From positions 230,936,527-231,000,526 of the forward strand of contig OX352772.1 of the NCBI GenBank assembly GCA_947095535.1: 64,000 nucleotides of DNA, in the 5' to 3' direction. The stretch comes from Poecilobothrus nobilitatus (lineage: Eukaryota; Arthropoda; Insecta; Diptera; Dolichopodidae). A program made the translations under genes and the position numbers. This document shows positions 7,281 through 19,610 of this stretch, piece by piece. The notes beneath the pieces were generated by a model. It did no database searches. It was not told where the DNA came from and saw only the letters and a list, made by a program, of their open reading frames with translations. The first letter of the stretch is position 1, and each line of letters starts with the position of its first letter.

Positions 7281-9168
7281 CTTACTACTTTTATATATGC
7301 GGTTTAAATACTAAAACAGGTATACAATTTTGTTTATTAAGAGCCGACCTACTCTAAATTACTTAACACTTGACTTCCTACTAGACAACCATTTGGAACT
7401 TATAAGTTAACAACCCACACATACAAAATAACTTAAAACCTCAACCAAAACAAATTTTTGGCTTATAGTAACCAAGATATATAAAATCAATTGTTCAGTC
7501 CATTAACCTTGCCTGACAACTTCCACAATATCAACAACCCTCACTTCCTCTTATAAAACTATTTGGAACTTATAAGTTAACAACCCTCACACACAACCTA
7601 ACTTAAAACCTAAACCAAAACAATCAAAACAAGTGTTGACTTACTAACCAAGCATGACCTACATTAAACCCATCAATCAAAATGTAGGTCAGCATGTGGT
7701 GCGATATGGGTTGATTTTCTCCCATCCCAAAGCGCAGGATTACCTACAACTATTCTTTTCTCTTTCTTTATTTTTTTTTCGAATTTTACTCGTTACTCGT
7801 TTATACTATATACATTATTTTAGTTTTATAATATAATGTACTTTATTTTTCAATAGCAGAAGGATATATCATAAAGTATAGATAATATTTTATTATTTTT
7901 TTTATCAGTTTTTCTGCAAATTATTGGAAAACTAAAACAATATATGAAACTAAATGTGTAATAGAAAGAAGTAACAAAACAGCAATAAACACGAATAAAA
8001 ATCATATAATTTTTTTCTGCAATTTAATGCGAATTGATTTTTTAATTTTTCTTTTGTTTTGTGTTTGAAAGGTTGCTTTGATTGTTTATTTATATTTTTT
8101 TAATAAAAACAGCGATAAAATAAATAAAATTGAATACATAAATCATTATTGATCAGCGACATATTATTATTTTCTTTGTCATTAATTGAACTTCTAAGTT
8201 GAAGTTGGTAATCAGACTTTCTTTCCTTCACAATGTTTCTTATTAATTCCAACATCATTTTCGCTCTTGATGACATTTTTCACTTTGTATTTCATAAAAC
8301 TCTAATTTTATTACACTTTTTACTTAATTTTAATTTAATATTCTCTTTTTCTTTATTAACTTTTCCAACAACCACTTCTTCTTAATTTTTACTTTCACTT
8401 TTATTTTAAATTCTAAATCACTTATTCAAATCAGAATGAATTTTTGTTGGCAATAATCACTTGTATTTACTATAATCACTTGTATTCACTACTATACTAA
8501 GTCAACTAAAACTTGCAGTTCACTTTGATCTAAATGAGTTAAGTTTTTTAAGTTATTTTTCAAAAATAGATAGTCGTTATATTGAAGGGGAAAAAATTTT
8601 TGTTTGGTATAAACACTTTAGTTACTTTAAATAAAAATTTGAATAAATTTTTGTTTCGACAAAATCACTTATGTGTTACTTAAGTGTTTTTTCTATGCTG
8701 TTAGCTTTATTGTAAAAACCACTTAAGAGTAGTTTAAGCCTTTTTTCCTAATCAGAAAAGTTATAGAAAATAGAAAAGTTATATAAATAGAAAAGTTATA
8801 TTTGTAATAATAACTTATGTGTAAGTTTTTATTTCAAATTCAAAATCTAATTTGAGCAGCATTTAAGTGAAAATGCGTTAAAAATTACGAAGTTAAGTCG
8901 TTAATTCAAAATGTAAGAATATGGTCTGGAACTTAAGAGGTTATTTAAAAATGGTGTACTGTCCTCAATTTTTATCCAATTTGTATGAGATTTTGACAGA
9001 AGATAGACCTTTATATTTGCTATCGATTTAAGCATTTTAAGACTAAACCACTAACATAAGTGAACTTAAGTGATTAAGTATTGGGGCCACAAATTTTATG
9101 AATATGGCTCACTTGAAGAAATTTGTATTGTTGAACATTTAGTATGTTATATTTTCTGTGTAAACTAA
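7281..9168. other. AT-rich non-coding stretch with direct repeats and a hairpin
   Basis: A ~65-base sequence beginning TTTGGAACTTATAAGTTAAC occurs at about 7391-7455 and again at 7560-7625. A perfect hairpin TGACCTACATT (7655-7665) / AATGTAGGTCA (7681-7691) follows. From 8450 to 9090, words such as AATCACTTGTA, CACTTATGTG and ACTTAAGTG recur in both orientations, as in subterminal repeats of a non-autonomous DNA element; I cannot fix its ends. No long ORF is present. Confidence 0.5.
8100..8276 (-). CDS. Small ORF of unknown function
   Basis: A 58-residue ORF from an ATG at 8276: MSSRAKMMLELIRNIVKERK, then a polar stretch and a hydrophobic, probably random tail. The start has a plausible context (GAAAAATGTC) and helical N-terminus, so it could be the first exon of an element gene. 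It is equally likely to be chance in AT-rich DNA. It is kept unchanged in the two other units at 15810-15986 and 23520-23696, but those copies are recent duplicates. Confidence 0.2.
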   Translation of the reverse strand: MSSRAKMMLELIRNIVKERKSDYQLQLRSSINDKENNNMSLINNDLCIQFYLFYRCFY

Positions 9169-9485
9169 TTGTTGGTGTTACTCACATTTAGATTATACAC
9201 ATTTTTGGTTGCCTTGTTTTGTATAGTTTGGATTTTATTTATATTTTGGTGTGTAGTAGATCCCTATATGGTTTGTCCATATGTTATATTACTGTGGAAG
9301 AGTTCAACATCATCATCCGATATAACGTTTGAAGAAGTAGAGGATCCTGACGACTTGGATGAACATTTATTTAAAGATTTGTAAAAAGAAGAAAATTCTA
9401 TTCTTAATAAAGAAACTAATGTTGCAGGATTAAAATTGAAAGAGAAAAAGGTCGATAAAAGCCAGAAATTAAACAATCTACAAAT

Positions 9486-9890
9486 ATGACGATTGTGAGA
9501 GAATTACCGAAGTTTTATTATGAAAATAATGACTGGGCTACCTTCATTGTGAAATTGGAGCAATTTTTTATAGGAAACAACATCAACGAGACGAAAAGAG
9601 AACAACAACGTGCATTATTGTTAATTTCGTTGCATGACAACACATCAAAATTATTAACAGATCTGTATTTTTTAAAGAAACCATCCAATACAGAATTCAT
9701 AGAGCTACTAAAAATTCTACAGACACATTTCAAACCAGCGATTTCTGGTTTTACTGAACGTTCAAAAATTTTCGAAGCAAAGAAAAATGAAAGTGAAACA
9801 ATTTAACAGTGGGTAGCAAGGATCAGATCATTGGCATCAAATTGCAGTTTTGAAAAACAATTAGAAACAGCCATTTCTAGGCTTAAATAA
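9486..9890 (+). pseudogene. Gypsy-type gag capsid region, one stop
   Basis: The reading begins MTIVRELPKFYYENNDWATF and has the retrotransposon Gag (capsid) pattern: W followed by a FIVKLEQFF helix, KREQQRALLLISL, then FIELLKILQTHFKP. A TAA at 9804-9806 interrupts the frame in a typical QWVARIRSLA helix, and the frame then closes at 9888-9890. Gag forms the retrotransposon particle. It lies upstream of the knuckle-protease frame, as expected for gag-pol order. Confidence 0.7.
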
Positions 9891-9947
9891 AATAATTAAC
9901 TTTTTCTAAGGTGATAGAAATCGCTTTAGCCATCGAATCTGTAACAA

Positions 9948-10508
9948 AACAGCAACAGCATCTGTAAAATTTGTGGTTATACTAATCATATTGAAGAAAA
10001 TTGCAAATTTAAGAACTACATATTTTCGAAATGTTACATGAAAAAAAAAATGTGTAAAAATCAAAACAATGCTGTTTTGAATAAAAATGATAATTCAAAT
10101 AAATGTAATTTTTTAGATAGTAGTAAAAGTAACAATGATTTGTCTCTATTTTATTTTACTACGGATAAAAAATTGAAACCGGTCATCGCTGCAGTAACAT
10201 TGAATGATGTACATCTGGAAATAGAAATAGATAGTGCAGAAACCATTTCAGCAATTTCTAAAGATACATATGCAAAGTCAAAGAAATATTTTGCAAAGTC
10301 AAAAGTAATAAAAGCTGATTCGGTTATATTAGGATATAATGGATGCAAAGTACAGGTATTTGGTATTTTTAATTGTAAAGTTGAATATAATAATATGTTT
10401 AGACTGCTGGATATATATGTTATTGAAAATCGTGGCTTACAATTACTGGGACTAAATTGGATGCACTTGTTTAATGTAGGATTAAATTTTAATCCTTTAA
10501 TTTTTTAA
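9948..10508 (+). pseudogene. CCHC zinc knuckle and retropepsin with altered catalytic triad
   Basis: One frame contains CKICGYTNHIEENC, a C-x2-C-G-x3-H-x4-C knuckle. A lysine/asparagine linker follows, then a protease domain with IEIDSAETISAIS and, later, GLQLLGLNWM. Retropepsins need D-[ST]-G; here the glycine is alanine (DSA), which should disturb the active-site turn. The long open frame from 10038 suggests limited decay or chance. A stop at 10506-10508 separates it from RT. Confidence 0.65.
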
Positions 10509-10524
10509 ACTTGTTTAATGTAGG

Positions 10525-11645
10525 AAATAAATAAATTTCATTGAAAGAGACCAAGAACTACAGAAAATTTACAACAAATATAGTAGTGTTTTTGACGGTA
10601 GTTTAGGTGCGTTTAATAAACACGAAGTGTCACTAAATTTAAAAGAAAATGCAAAGCCTATATTTTTCAAACCTACAGAATTACCATTTGTCATCAATGA
10701 CAAGGTGGAAAATGAATTAATAAATTAGTGAAATTAGATATTCTGGAACCAATTAATTATAGTGAATGGCGTACACCAATACCAATAGTAAGAAAAGACG
10801 GGAGTGTCAGAATTTGCGGTGATTTTAAGGTAACCTTATAAAAGGAAATTTGAAACCATTTTAAAGTTTTCTTAACCTTAAAACCTTCTTAACTTAAGAA
10901 TATTATGAAATTACAATCTTTTCTGGGGGTGGTGAATTTTTATAAAGCATTCATTTCAAACTTAGCCACAAAAGCCACAGTTTTGTACGAACTCCTTCCT
11001 AATACATTTAAAAGGGGTAAAATGAAAACAGAAGTTTTTGAAAGGATCAAAGAACTTGTTGTATTTGGTAACTCGTTGGTTGATTTTAATCCAAAATTTC
11101 CGGTAAAATTAATAGTATACGGAAGCCCAGAATGGTTAGGTGCTGCGTTCATACATATATATATAAACGGTGTAGAAAAACCGATTTCATTTTCTTCTAA
11201 TCAACTAACCCAAACTGAGAAAAATTATCAGTACCTTTTCGGGAGGAAATTCATTTTAGTATCCGATAACCGTTCATTAGTTTCTATTTTTGGCGAAAAG
11301 AAAGGAGGACTCTCACTTACAGCTAGCAGATTACAACGTTATGCACTTTTTCTATCCGCGTATACATACGAAATTCAATATGTAAAATCAAAAAACAACA
11401 TTTCAGTTGTTCTTTCATTTCACTTTTCAAGGGGTGTAAAAAATTTTAATACAGAAGAAAACACCACTTCCGAAAATTTTGAAAATGATGTGCATGTAAA
11501 TTACGTAGTGACAGAAAACAGAATAGCAACAATATTTAATAAAGTAGTATACGAAACACAAAAAGATGAGGCATTAAAATTTGTTTTAAACGAGGAAGAA
11601 TACAGTTGCGTTTGTCAACTCTTAGATACCCGTACGAACCGTTAG
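10525..11645 (+). pseudogene. Gypsy reverse transcriptase/RNase H with RT core deleted
   Basis: 10525-10725 reads as the pre-RT segment (QELQKIYNKYSSVFDG). 10727-10843 reads KLDILEPINYSEWRTPIPIVRKDGSVRICGDF, the RT fingers motif. The reading then jumps, after stops, to 10905-11645: SFLGVVNFYKAFI (RT thumb), LTQTEKNYQYLFGRKFILVSDN and SRLQRYALFLSAYTYEIQYVK (RNase H). The palm with YxDD is missing, a second internal deletion shortens the connection before YLFGRKF, and the RNase H catalytic aspartate is replaced in VYGSPEWLGAAF. The 246-codon ORF ends at a TAG with no integrase after it. Confidence 0.75.
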
Positions 11646-11900
11646 TATGTTCACAGCCACTCTGCTTACAATATTATTTTTTTAATATTTTAGTATTTTA
11701 AAATAATTTGAGTAAATTTTATAATTTCTAGAACTATGGGTTGTACATATATTCAAACTATATGTTTATATGTACATTCTTCAAAAGCAGATTCTAACCT
11801 TTCACATAACGATTATCAATCCAAAACTTTTTCAAATATTCTATAGTACCATTTAATACTAAGCGGTAAATGTATATTAAATTTACTTAGTACAAAATAA
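11646..11900. other. Non-coding right end of array unit 1
   Basis: AT-rich sequence with no ORF, ending TTTACTTAGTACAAAATAA at the junction where the next copy of the Polinton block starts (TGTTGATGAATTATTC). Confidence 0.7.
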
Positions 11901-12494
11901 TGTTGATGAATTATTCAACTCTTTGCTATTTATAGTTTTTTCTTTTTTCATTGGTGGGCTTGGGCTATCTAAAGGAACAATTATAATGTCTGCTGTATCA
12001 GTTACAAAATTTTGTACATTTTAATTTCTATTTGATTTTCGTTTTCTAAGACGATCTCCAACTGAAGCAGCTGACAATGCTTTTGTTAAAACATTTTCTT
12101 GAATTTCATCATCAAATACTTCGACATCAGCTTCTTTTTCATATAATTCTTCTTCTTCAGGAACAAATTGTACTCCAATATTCTTATATTCAGGAAAATG
12201 CGATTGAGTTTCCGCATCTATATACATTGGTTTTGCGCGAGTTTGAGTACCTTTTGTTTCCGTAATTTTTACTTTCTTCTTTTTATTTCTAGGAAGTTGT
12301 CGTTTTTTGTTTCTAATTTTAAATAGATTTTGTCTGTATAAATACCATTTTTGAGTGTCCGTGAGATGTTTATTTAACAATATTTTTTTCATATTTTTAT
12401 CCAACTCATTAAGTTCAACGTCCGCATTTTGCTTCATTTTCTCATAAATCTCAGGTTTTAAAATTATCATTTTATTAAATGTTTTATTAAACAA
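11901..12494 (-). pseudogene. Polinton basic virion protein, unit 2, truncated
   Basis: Copy of the gene at 2651-3337. It has the additional Asn-Glu-containing codon (ELNELDK), the same internal TAA (12021-12023), and loses its last ~30 codons at the unit junction. Confidence 0.6.
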
Positions 12495-12719
12495 TTTATA
12501 AAATTTACGATTATCCCTAATAGTACTGCACCAAGAAGTGTAGGTAAAAATCCACCACGTTGAATAATGATTTGTTTTTTGCTATTTATAGATTTGAATT
12601 GTGTTGTTGTTTTTCTACTCAGATTACAATTACCTTTCAAAATATTTCAAGAGATTTCTCAAAATATTTTTATTACTTCAGGGTCACAGTGTTTTATAAT
12701 TACTTTTTGGAATTTTGGT
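12467..12719 (-). pseudogene. GGFLP protein, unit 2
   Basis: Copy of 3310-3561 with one more T in the run near 12710, which puts its upstream part in a different frame from the ATPase. The QRGGFLP segment is unchanged. Confidence 0.5.
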
Positions 12720-13385
12720 TTAGAGGTTTTTAATAGGTGCAATATATGTCGATTGATCTTCAAACGTTTCATATTCCTCCCCAAATTGTTCTCTCGTACA
12801 ATAACACAAAACTATTCCAAATATATCACTTCTTAATCGAAATATGTCATTAACGTCTTGAGTAAGATCTGTTAATATATAGCCATATGGGACTGATGTC
12901 ACATCATTATATACTTTTTCAAATGCTTTGATTTGATTGGGATATATTTGGCGAGCTAGAAGTAATAACTGCGATTTATCTCTTGAATTTTTGGAAAGTA
13001 CTAAATATTTACAGTTAAGTGAAATATCTCTTGAAAATTTACCCTGGTGAAAAACATTTTGTGTTACAAATATTACAGATAAATTTCTATGATGTGATCC
13101 TCTAGTAAATAAATCACATACATACTTATCATGAGAATTTAACATCATATCATCGATAATAATTAACAAAGGGTTTTGATTATCATTAAAATCTGGAATA
13201 GTGTTACTATATTCTACATCTTTGATAGATTTTGGAACGGCATTTTTGTCTGGATTACACCAAATAATTCTATTAATATGTGGTTGTATATATTTTTTTT
13301 TATATTTTATTAAATTATGAATAAAAGTGGTTTTACCACAGGATGATGGCCCCGCAACCATCATAGTAAATGGGTGAAACAGCAT
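12720..13385 (-). CDS. Polinton packaging ATPase, unit 2
   Basis: Intact 221-residue copy of the ATPase at 3562-4227. The visible protein difference is Gln31 to Lys (KYKKKYIQ). Walker A (GPSSCGKTT) and Walker B (LLIIIDD) are kept. There is no penton or capsid gene downstream in this unit, so it is orphaned from the virion block. Confidence 0.8.
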   Translation of the reverse strand: MLFHPFTMMVAGPSSCGKTTFIHNLIKYKKKYIQPHINRIIWCNPDKNAVPKSIKDVEYSNTIPDFNDNQNPLLIIIDDMMLNSHDKYVCDLFTRGSHHRNLSVIFVTQNVFHQGKFSRDISLNCKYLVLSKNSRDKSQLLLLARQIYPNQIKAFEKVYNDVTSVPYGYILTDLTQDVNDIFRLRSDIFGIVLCYCTREQFGEEYETFEDQSTYIAPIKNL

Positions 13386-13587
13386 ATTTGTATTAGTTAA
13401 AAACTAACATTGGTAACCTATATTTATAGGAAAAGCTCTTTTTCCAAAGTGAATATAAATCTAAATTTAGTAATTCTAATGAACATTCTTCCGTAAACCT
13501 TCATTTCTAAATATAGTAAATAAATATAAATTCATTTCTAAATATAAATTTCTAAATATAGTAAATAAATCACATATATTATATACT

Positions 13588-13774
13588 TATTATGAGAATT
13601 TAACATTATATCATCGATAATAATTAACAAAGGTTTTTGATTATCATTAAAATCTGGAATAGTGTTACTATATTCCACAGATTTGATATATTTTGGAACG
13701 GCACTATGGTCTGGATTACACCAAATTATTCTATTAATATGTGGTTGTATATTTTCTTTTTTATATTTTATTAT
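13588..13774 (-). pseudogene. Partial ATPase duplicate, unit 2
   Basis: Copy of 4430-4616. It differs by one residue (CNPDHSAVPK, Thr to Ala) and is again cut by the SINE-like head. Confidence 0.7.
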
Positions 13775-13852
13775 CTGACTCATGGCGCAGTGGTTAAGTC
13801 GCCAACCTTTCAATCGAATGGTCTTGGGTTCAAACCCCGGTCAGGTCATAAA
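13773..13852 (+). repeat. tRNA-derived SINE head, unit 2
   Basis: Copy of 4615-4694 with the same box A (TGGCGCAGTGG) and box B (GGTTCAAACCCC). Confidence 0.6.
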
Positions 13853-13907
13853 TAAAAAATATGTAGTACTTTTATATCGTAATAATGTATATCGTATAAT
13901 TAATATT

Positions 13908-14660
13908 AGTAATAATAACAATAATAATAATAATAATAGAAATAATAATAACAATAATTATAATAATAATAATAATAATAATAGCTGCTACAGTAGAGCC
14001 ATCTTTGGTTATATCATGCAAATAAGGTGTTATATACTGCTGCATGTTGTAATTCACGGATGGCGCTGACTGTGTAGTAAAATAATAACAATAATAATAA
14101 TAGTAATAATAATAATAATAGTAATAATAATATTAGTAATAATAATTATAATAATAATAATAATAGTAATAAAAACAATAATTATAATAATAATAATAGT
14201 AATAATAGCTGCTACAGTAGAGCCATCTTTGGTTATATCATGCAAGTAAGGTGTTATATACTGCTGCACGTTGTAATCCACTGATGGCGCTGACTCTGTG
14301 GTAAAATAATAATAATAATAATTAGTAATAATAATAATAATAATTAGTAATAATAATAATAATAATAATATTAGTACAATTAAATAGTATAATAAATAAT
14401 ACAATAATAATTATAACAATAATTATAATAATAATAATAATAATAATATTAGTACAATTAAATAGTATAATAAATAATACAATAATAATTATAACAATAA
14501 TTATAATAATAATAATAATAATAGTAATAATAATAATAGCTACTACAGTGGGGCTATCTTTGGTTATATCATGCAAGTAAGGTGTTATATACTGCTGCAC
14601 GTTGTAATCCACTGATGGCGGTGACTCTGTAGTAAAAAAATAATAATATTAATAAGAATA
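13908..14660. repeat. AAT microsatellite field with modules, unit 2
   Basis: Same layout as 4751-5520 but 18 bp shorter, from loss of whole AAT steps (3 bp in the first run, 15 bp in the third). Confidence 0.8.
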
Positions 14661-14990
14661 TTAATACCAATAATAACAGCCGCTACAGTGACAGTGGGGG
14701 TTGCCTTCAATAATTGCCTCATGTAGTAATATATACTACTACTACATGTTGTAACTGTTGTGACGGCTTTAGTCTCTGTTAGCAAAATAATAATAATATG
14801 CGGATTCATTGTTTCCTTACAGTCCCACTCCCAATTCAATGTTTCCGTATCCATTTTCCTATCCTTTCCTATCCCTACTCCCTAGCCAATATACTGCGTT
14901 CGCAGGTAAGGGTTTCATCCCACTATATTGGCTAAAGGGGGAGGTGGGCTTAGTCAGTAAGAATCGGACACTACCAAGGGGAAATTTTTT
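14661..14990. repeat. Fourth module, hairpin segment and deletion junction, unit 2
   Basis: Contains the TAGCCAATATA/TATATTGGCTA inverted repeat (14883-14934). At 14981-14990 GAAATTTTTT joins sequence that lies 1.43 kb apart in unit 1. Confidence 0.6.
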
Positions 14991-16878
14991 CTTACTACTT
15001 TTATATATGCGGTTTAAATACTAAAACAGGTATACAATTTTGTTTATTAAGAGCCGACCTACTCTAAATTACTTAACACTTGACTTCCTACTAGACAACC
15101 ATTTGGAACTTATAAGTTAACAACCCACACATACAAAATAACTTAAAACCTCAACCAAAACAAATTTTTGGCTTATAGTAACCAAGATATATAAAATCAA
15201 TTGTTCAGTCCATTAACCTTGCCTGACAACTTCCACAATATCAACAACCCTCACTTCCTCTTATAAAACTATTTGGAACTTATAAGTTAACAACCCTCAC
15301 ACACAACCTAACTTAAAACCTAAACCAAAACAATCAAAACAAGTGTTGACTTACTAACCAAGCATGACCTACATTAAACCCATCAATCAAAATGTAGGTC
15401 AGCATGTGGTGCGATATGGGTTGATTTTCTCCCATCCCAAAGCGCAGGATTACCTACAACTATTCTTTTCTCTTTCTTTATTTTTTTTTCGAATTTTACT
15501 CGTTACTCGTTTATACTATATACATTATTTTAGTTTTATAATATAATGTACTTTATTTTTCAATAGCAGAAGGATATATCATAAAGTATAGATAATATTT
15601 TATTATTTTTTTTATCAGTTTTTCTGCAAATTATTGGAAAACTAAAACAATATATGAAACTAAATGTGTAATAGAAAGAAGTAACAAAACAGCAATAAAC
15701 ACGAATAAAAATCATATAATTTTTTTCTGCAATTTAATGCGAATTGATTTTTTAATTTTTCTTTTGTTTTGTGTTTGAAAGGTTGCTTTGATTGTTTATT
15801 TATATTTTTTTAATAAAAACAGCGATAAAATAAATAAAATTGAATACATAAATCATTATTGATCAGCGACATATTATTATTTTCTTTGTCATTAATTGAA
15901 CTTCTAAGTTGAAGTTGGTAATCAGACTTTCTTTCCTTCACAATGTTTCTTATTAATTCCAACATCATTTTCGCTCTTGATGACATTTTTCACTTTGTAT
16001 TTCATAAAACTCTAATTTTATTACACTTTTTACTTAATTTTAATTTAATATTCTCTTTTTCTTTATTAACTTTTCCAACAACCACTTCTTCTTAATTTTT
16101 ACTTTCACTTTTATTTTAAATTCTAAATCACTTATTCAAATCAGAATGAATTTTTGTTGGCAATAATCACTTGTATTTACTATAATCACTTGTATTCACT
16201 ACTATACTAAGTCAACTAAAACTTGCAGTTCACTTTGATCTAAATGAGTTAAGTTTTTTAAGTTATTTTTCAAAAATAGATAGTCGTTATATTGAAGGGG
16301 AAAAAATTTTTGTTTGGTATAAACACTTTAGTTACTTTAAATAAAAATTTGAATAAATTTTTGTTTCGACAAAATCACTTATGTGTTACTTAAGTGTTTT
16401 TTCTATGCTGTTAGCTTTATTGTAAAAACCACTTAAGAGTAGTTTAAGCCTTTTTTCCTAATCAGAAAAGTTATAGAAAATAGAAAAGTTATATAAATAG
16501 AAAAGTTATATTTGTAATAATAACTTATGTGTAAGTTTTTATTTCAAATTCAAAATCTAATTTGAGCAGCATTTAAGTGAAAATGCGTTAAAAATTACGA
16601 AGTTAAGTCGTTAATTCAAAATGTAAGAATATGGTCTGGAACTTAAGAGGTTATTTAAAAATGGTGTACTGTCCTCAATTTTTATCCAATTTGTATGAGA
16701 TTTTGACAGAAGATAGACCTTTATATTTGCTATCGATTTAAGCATTTTAAGACTAAACCACTAACATAAGTGAACTTAAGTGATTAAGTATTGGGGCCAC
16801 AAATTTTATGAATATGGCTCACTTGAAGAAATTTGTATTGTTGAACATTTAGTATGTTATATTTTCTGTGTAAACTAA
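14991..16878. other. AT-rich non-coding stretch, unit 2
   Basis: Copy of 7281-9168, including the direct repeats, the TGACCTACATT hairpin and the small ORF (15810-15986, minus). Confidence 0.6.
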
Positions 16879-17195
16879 TTGTTGGTGTTACTCACATTTA
16901 GATTATACACATTTTTGGTTGCCTTGTTTTGTATAGTTTGGATTTTATTTATATTTTGGTGTGTAGTAGATCCCTATATGGTTTGTCCATATGTTATATT
17001 ACTGTGGAAGAGTTCAACATCATCATCCGATATAACGTTTGAAGAAGTAGAGGATCCTGACGACTTGGATGAACATTTATTTAAAGATTTGTAAAAAGAA
17101 GAAAATTCTATTCTTAATAAAGAAACTAATGTTGCAGGATTAAAATTGAAAGAGAAAAAGGTCGATAAAAGCCAGAAATTAAACAATCTACAAAT

Positions 17196-17600
17196 ATGAC
17201 GATTGTGAGAGAATTACCGAAGTTTTATTATGAAAATAATGACTGGGCTACCTTCATTGTGAAATTGGAGCAATTTTTTATAGGAAACAACATCAACGAG
17301 ACGAAAAGAGAACAACAACGTGCATTATTGTTAATTTCGTTGCATGACAACACATCAAAATTATTAACAGATCTGTATTTTTTAAAGAAACCATCCAATA
17401 CAGAATTCATAGAGCTACTAAAAATTCTACAGACACATTTCAAACCAGCGATTTCTGGTTTTACTGAACGTTCAAAAATTTTCGAAGCAAAGAAAAATGA
17501 AAGTGAAACAATTTAACAGTGGGTAGCAAGGATCAGATCATTGGCATCAAATTGCAGTTTTGAAAAACAATTAGAAACAGCCATTTCTAGGCTTAAATAA
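17196..17600 (+). pseudogene. Gypsy gag, unit 2
   Basis: Same as 9486-9890, with the same in-frame TAA (17514-17516). Confidence 0.7.
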
Positions 17601-17657
17601 AATAATTAACTTTTTCTAAGGTGATAGAAATCGCTTTAGCCATCGAATCTGTAACAA

Positions 17658-18218
17658 AACAGCAACAGCATCTGTAAAATTTGTGGTTATACTAATCATA
17701 TTGAAGAAAATTGCAAATTTAAGAACTACATATTTTCGAAATGTTACATGAAAAAAAAAATGTGTAAAAATCAAAACAATGCTGTTTTGAATAAAAATGA
17801 TAATTCAAATAAATGTAATTTTTTAGATAGTAGTAAAAGTAACAATGATTTGTCTCTATTTTATTTTACTACGGATAAAAAATTGAAACCGGTCATCGCT
17901 GCAGTAACATTGAATGATGTACATCTGGAAATAGAAATAGATAGTGCAGAAACCATTTCAGCAATTTCTAAAGATACATATGCAAAGTCAAAGAAATATT
18001 TTGCAAAGTCAAAAGTAATAAAAGCTGATTCGGTTATATTAGGATATAATGGATGCAAAGTACAGGTATTTGGTATTTTTAATTGTAAAGTTGAATATAA
18101 TAATATGTTTAGACTGCTGGATATATATGTTATTGAAAATCGTGGCTTACAATTACTGGGACTAAATTGGATGCACTTGTTTAATGTAGGATTAAATTTT
18201 AATCCTTTAATTTTTTAA
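17658..18218 (+). pseudogene. Zinc knuckle and retropepsin, unit 2
   Basis: Same as 9948-10508, with the same DSA active-site change. Confidence 0.65.
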
Positions 18219-18234
18219 ACTTGTTTAATGTAGG

Positions 18235-19355
18235 AAATAAATAAATTTCATTGAAAGAGACCAAGAACTACAGAAAATTTACAACAAATATAGTAGTGTT
18301 TTTGACGGTAGTTTAGGTGCGTTTAATAAACACGAAGTGTCACTAAATTTAAAAGAAAATGCAAAGCCTATATTTTTCAAACCTACAGAATTACCATTTG
18401 TCATCAATGACAAGGTGGAAAATGAATTAATAAATTAGTGAAATTAGATATTCTGGAACCAATTAATTATAGTGAATGGCGTACACCAATACCAATAGTA
18501 AGAAAAGACGGGAGTGTCAGAATTTGCGGTGATTTTAAGGTAACCTTATAAAAGGAAATTTGAAACCATTTTAAAGTTTTCTTAACCTTAAAACCTTCTT
18601 AACTTAAGAATATTATGAAATTACAATCTTTTCTGGGGGTGGTGAATTTTTATAAAGCATTCATTTCAAACTTAGCCACAAAAGCCACAGTTTTGTACGA
18701 ACTCCTTCCTAATACATTTAAAAGGGGTAAAATGAAAACAGAAGTTTTTGAAAGGATCAAAGAACTTGTTGTATTTGGTAACTCGTTGGTTGATTTTAAT
18801 CCAAAATTTCCGGTAAAATTAATAGTATACGGAAGCCCAGAATGGTTAGGTGCTGCGTTCATACATATATATATAAACGGTGTAGAAAAACCGATTTCAT
18901 TTTCTTCTAATCAACTAACCCAAACTGAGAAAAATTATCAGTACCTTTTCGGGAGGAAATTCATTTTAGTATCCGATAACCGTTCATTAGTTTCTATTTT
19001 TGGCGAAAAGAAAGGAGGACTCTCACTTACAGCTAGCAGATTACAACGTTATGCACTTTTTCTATCCGCGTATACATACGAAATTCAATATGTAAAATCA
19101 AAAAACAACATTTCAGTTGTTCTTTCATTTCACTTTTCAAGGGGTGTAAAAAATTTTAATACAGAAGAAAACACCACTTCCGAAAATTTTGAAAATGATG
19201 TGCATGTAAATTACGTAGTGACAGAAAACAGAATAGCAACAATATTTAATAAAGTAGTATACGAAACACAAAAAGATGAGGCATTAAAATTTGTTTTAAA
19301 CGAGGAAGAATACAGTTGCGTTTGTCAACTCTTAGATACCCGTACGAACCGTTAG
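18235..19355 (+). pseudogene. Gypsy RT/RNase H lacking RT core, unit 2
   Basis: Same protein sequence as in unit 1 (10525-11645), with the same missing palm. Confidence 0.75.
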
Positions 19356-19610
19356 TATGTTCACAGCCACTCTGCTTACAATATTATTTTTTTAATATTT
19401 TAGTATTTTAAAATAATTTGAGTAAATTTTATAATTTCTAGAACTATGGGTTGTACATATATTCAAACTATATGTTTATATGTACATTCTTCAAAAGCAG
19501 ATTCTAACCTTTCACATAACGATTATCAATCCAAAACTTTTTCAAATATTCTATAGTACCATTTAATACTAAGCGGTAAATGTATATTAAATTTACTTAG
19601 TACAAAATAA
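19356..19610. other. Non-coding right end of unit 2
   Basis: Copy of 11646-11900, ending at the second unit junction (ACAAAATAA|TGTTGATG). Confidence 0.7.

Larger units (their letters stand above)
9169..11650 (+). mobile_element. Ty3/Gypsy retrotransposon remnant, unit 1
   Basis: A decayed plus-strand gag-pol: gag with an in-frame stop, a CCHC knuckle joined to an aspartic protease, the first part of reverse transcriptase, and an RNase H. The RT palm with the YxDD active site is deleted, and no integrase or LTR is recognised on either side. 9169-9384 is an ORF with a hydrophobic start and acidic end (FEEVEDPDDLDEHLF) just upstream of gag; it may be leader or an N-terminal gag piece. Confidence 0.75.
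2747..11900. repeat. Tandem array A, unit 1 (9154 bp)
   Basis: The sequence from TGTTGATGAATT at 2747 to ACAAAATAA at 11900 recurs at 11901-19610 and 19611-27320. Unit 1 has the additional 1.43-kb segment and the intact Polinton context on its left. Within the Polinton part it differs from units 2 and 3 by a few substitutions, a 3-bp gap in the basic protein (ELELDK against ELNELDK), one T in a run and microsatellite length. Confidence 0.9.
16879..19360 (+). mobile_element. Ty3/Gypsy remnant, unit 2
   Basis: Copy of 9169-11650 with the same stops and deletions. Confidence 0.75.
11901..19610. repeat. Tandem array A, unit 2 (7710 bp)
   Basis: Copy of unit 1 without the 1.43-kb segment. Its left end cuts the basic-protein gene at the unit junction. 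Its Gypsy part matches unit 1 at all protein positions, and its Polinton part matches unit 3. Confidence 0.9.
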
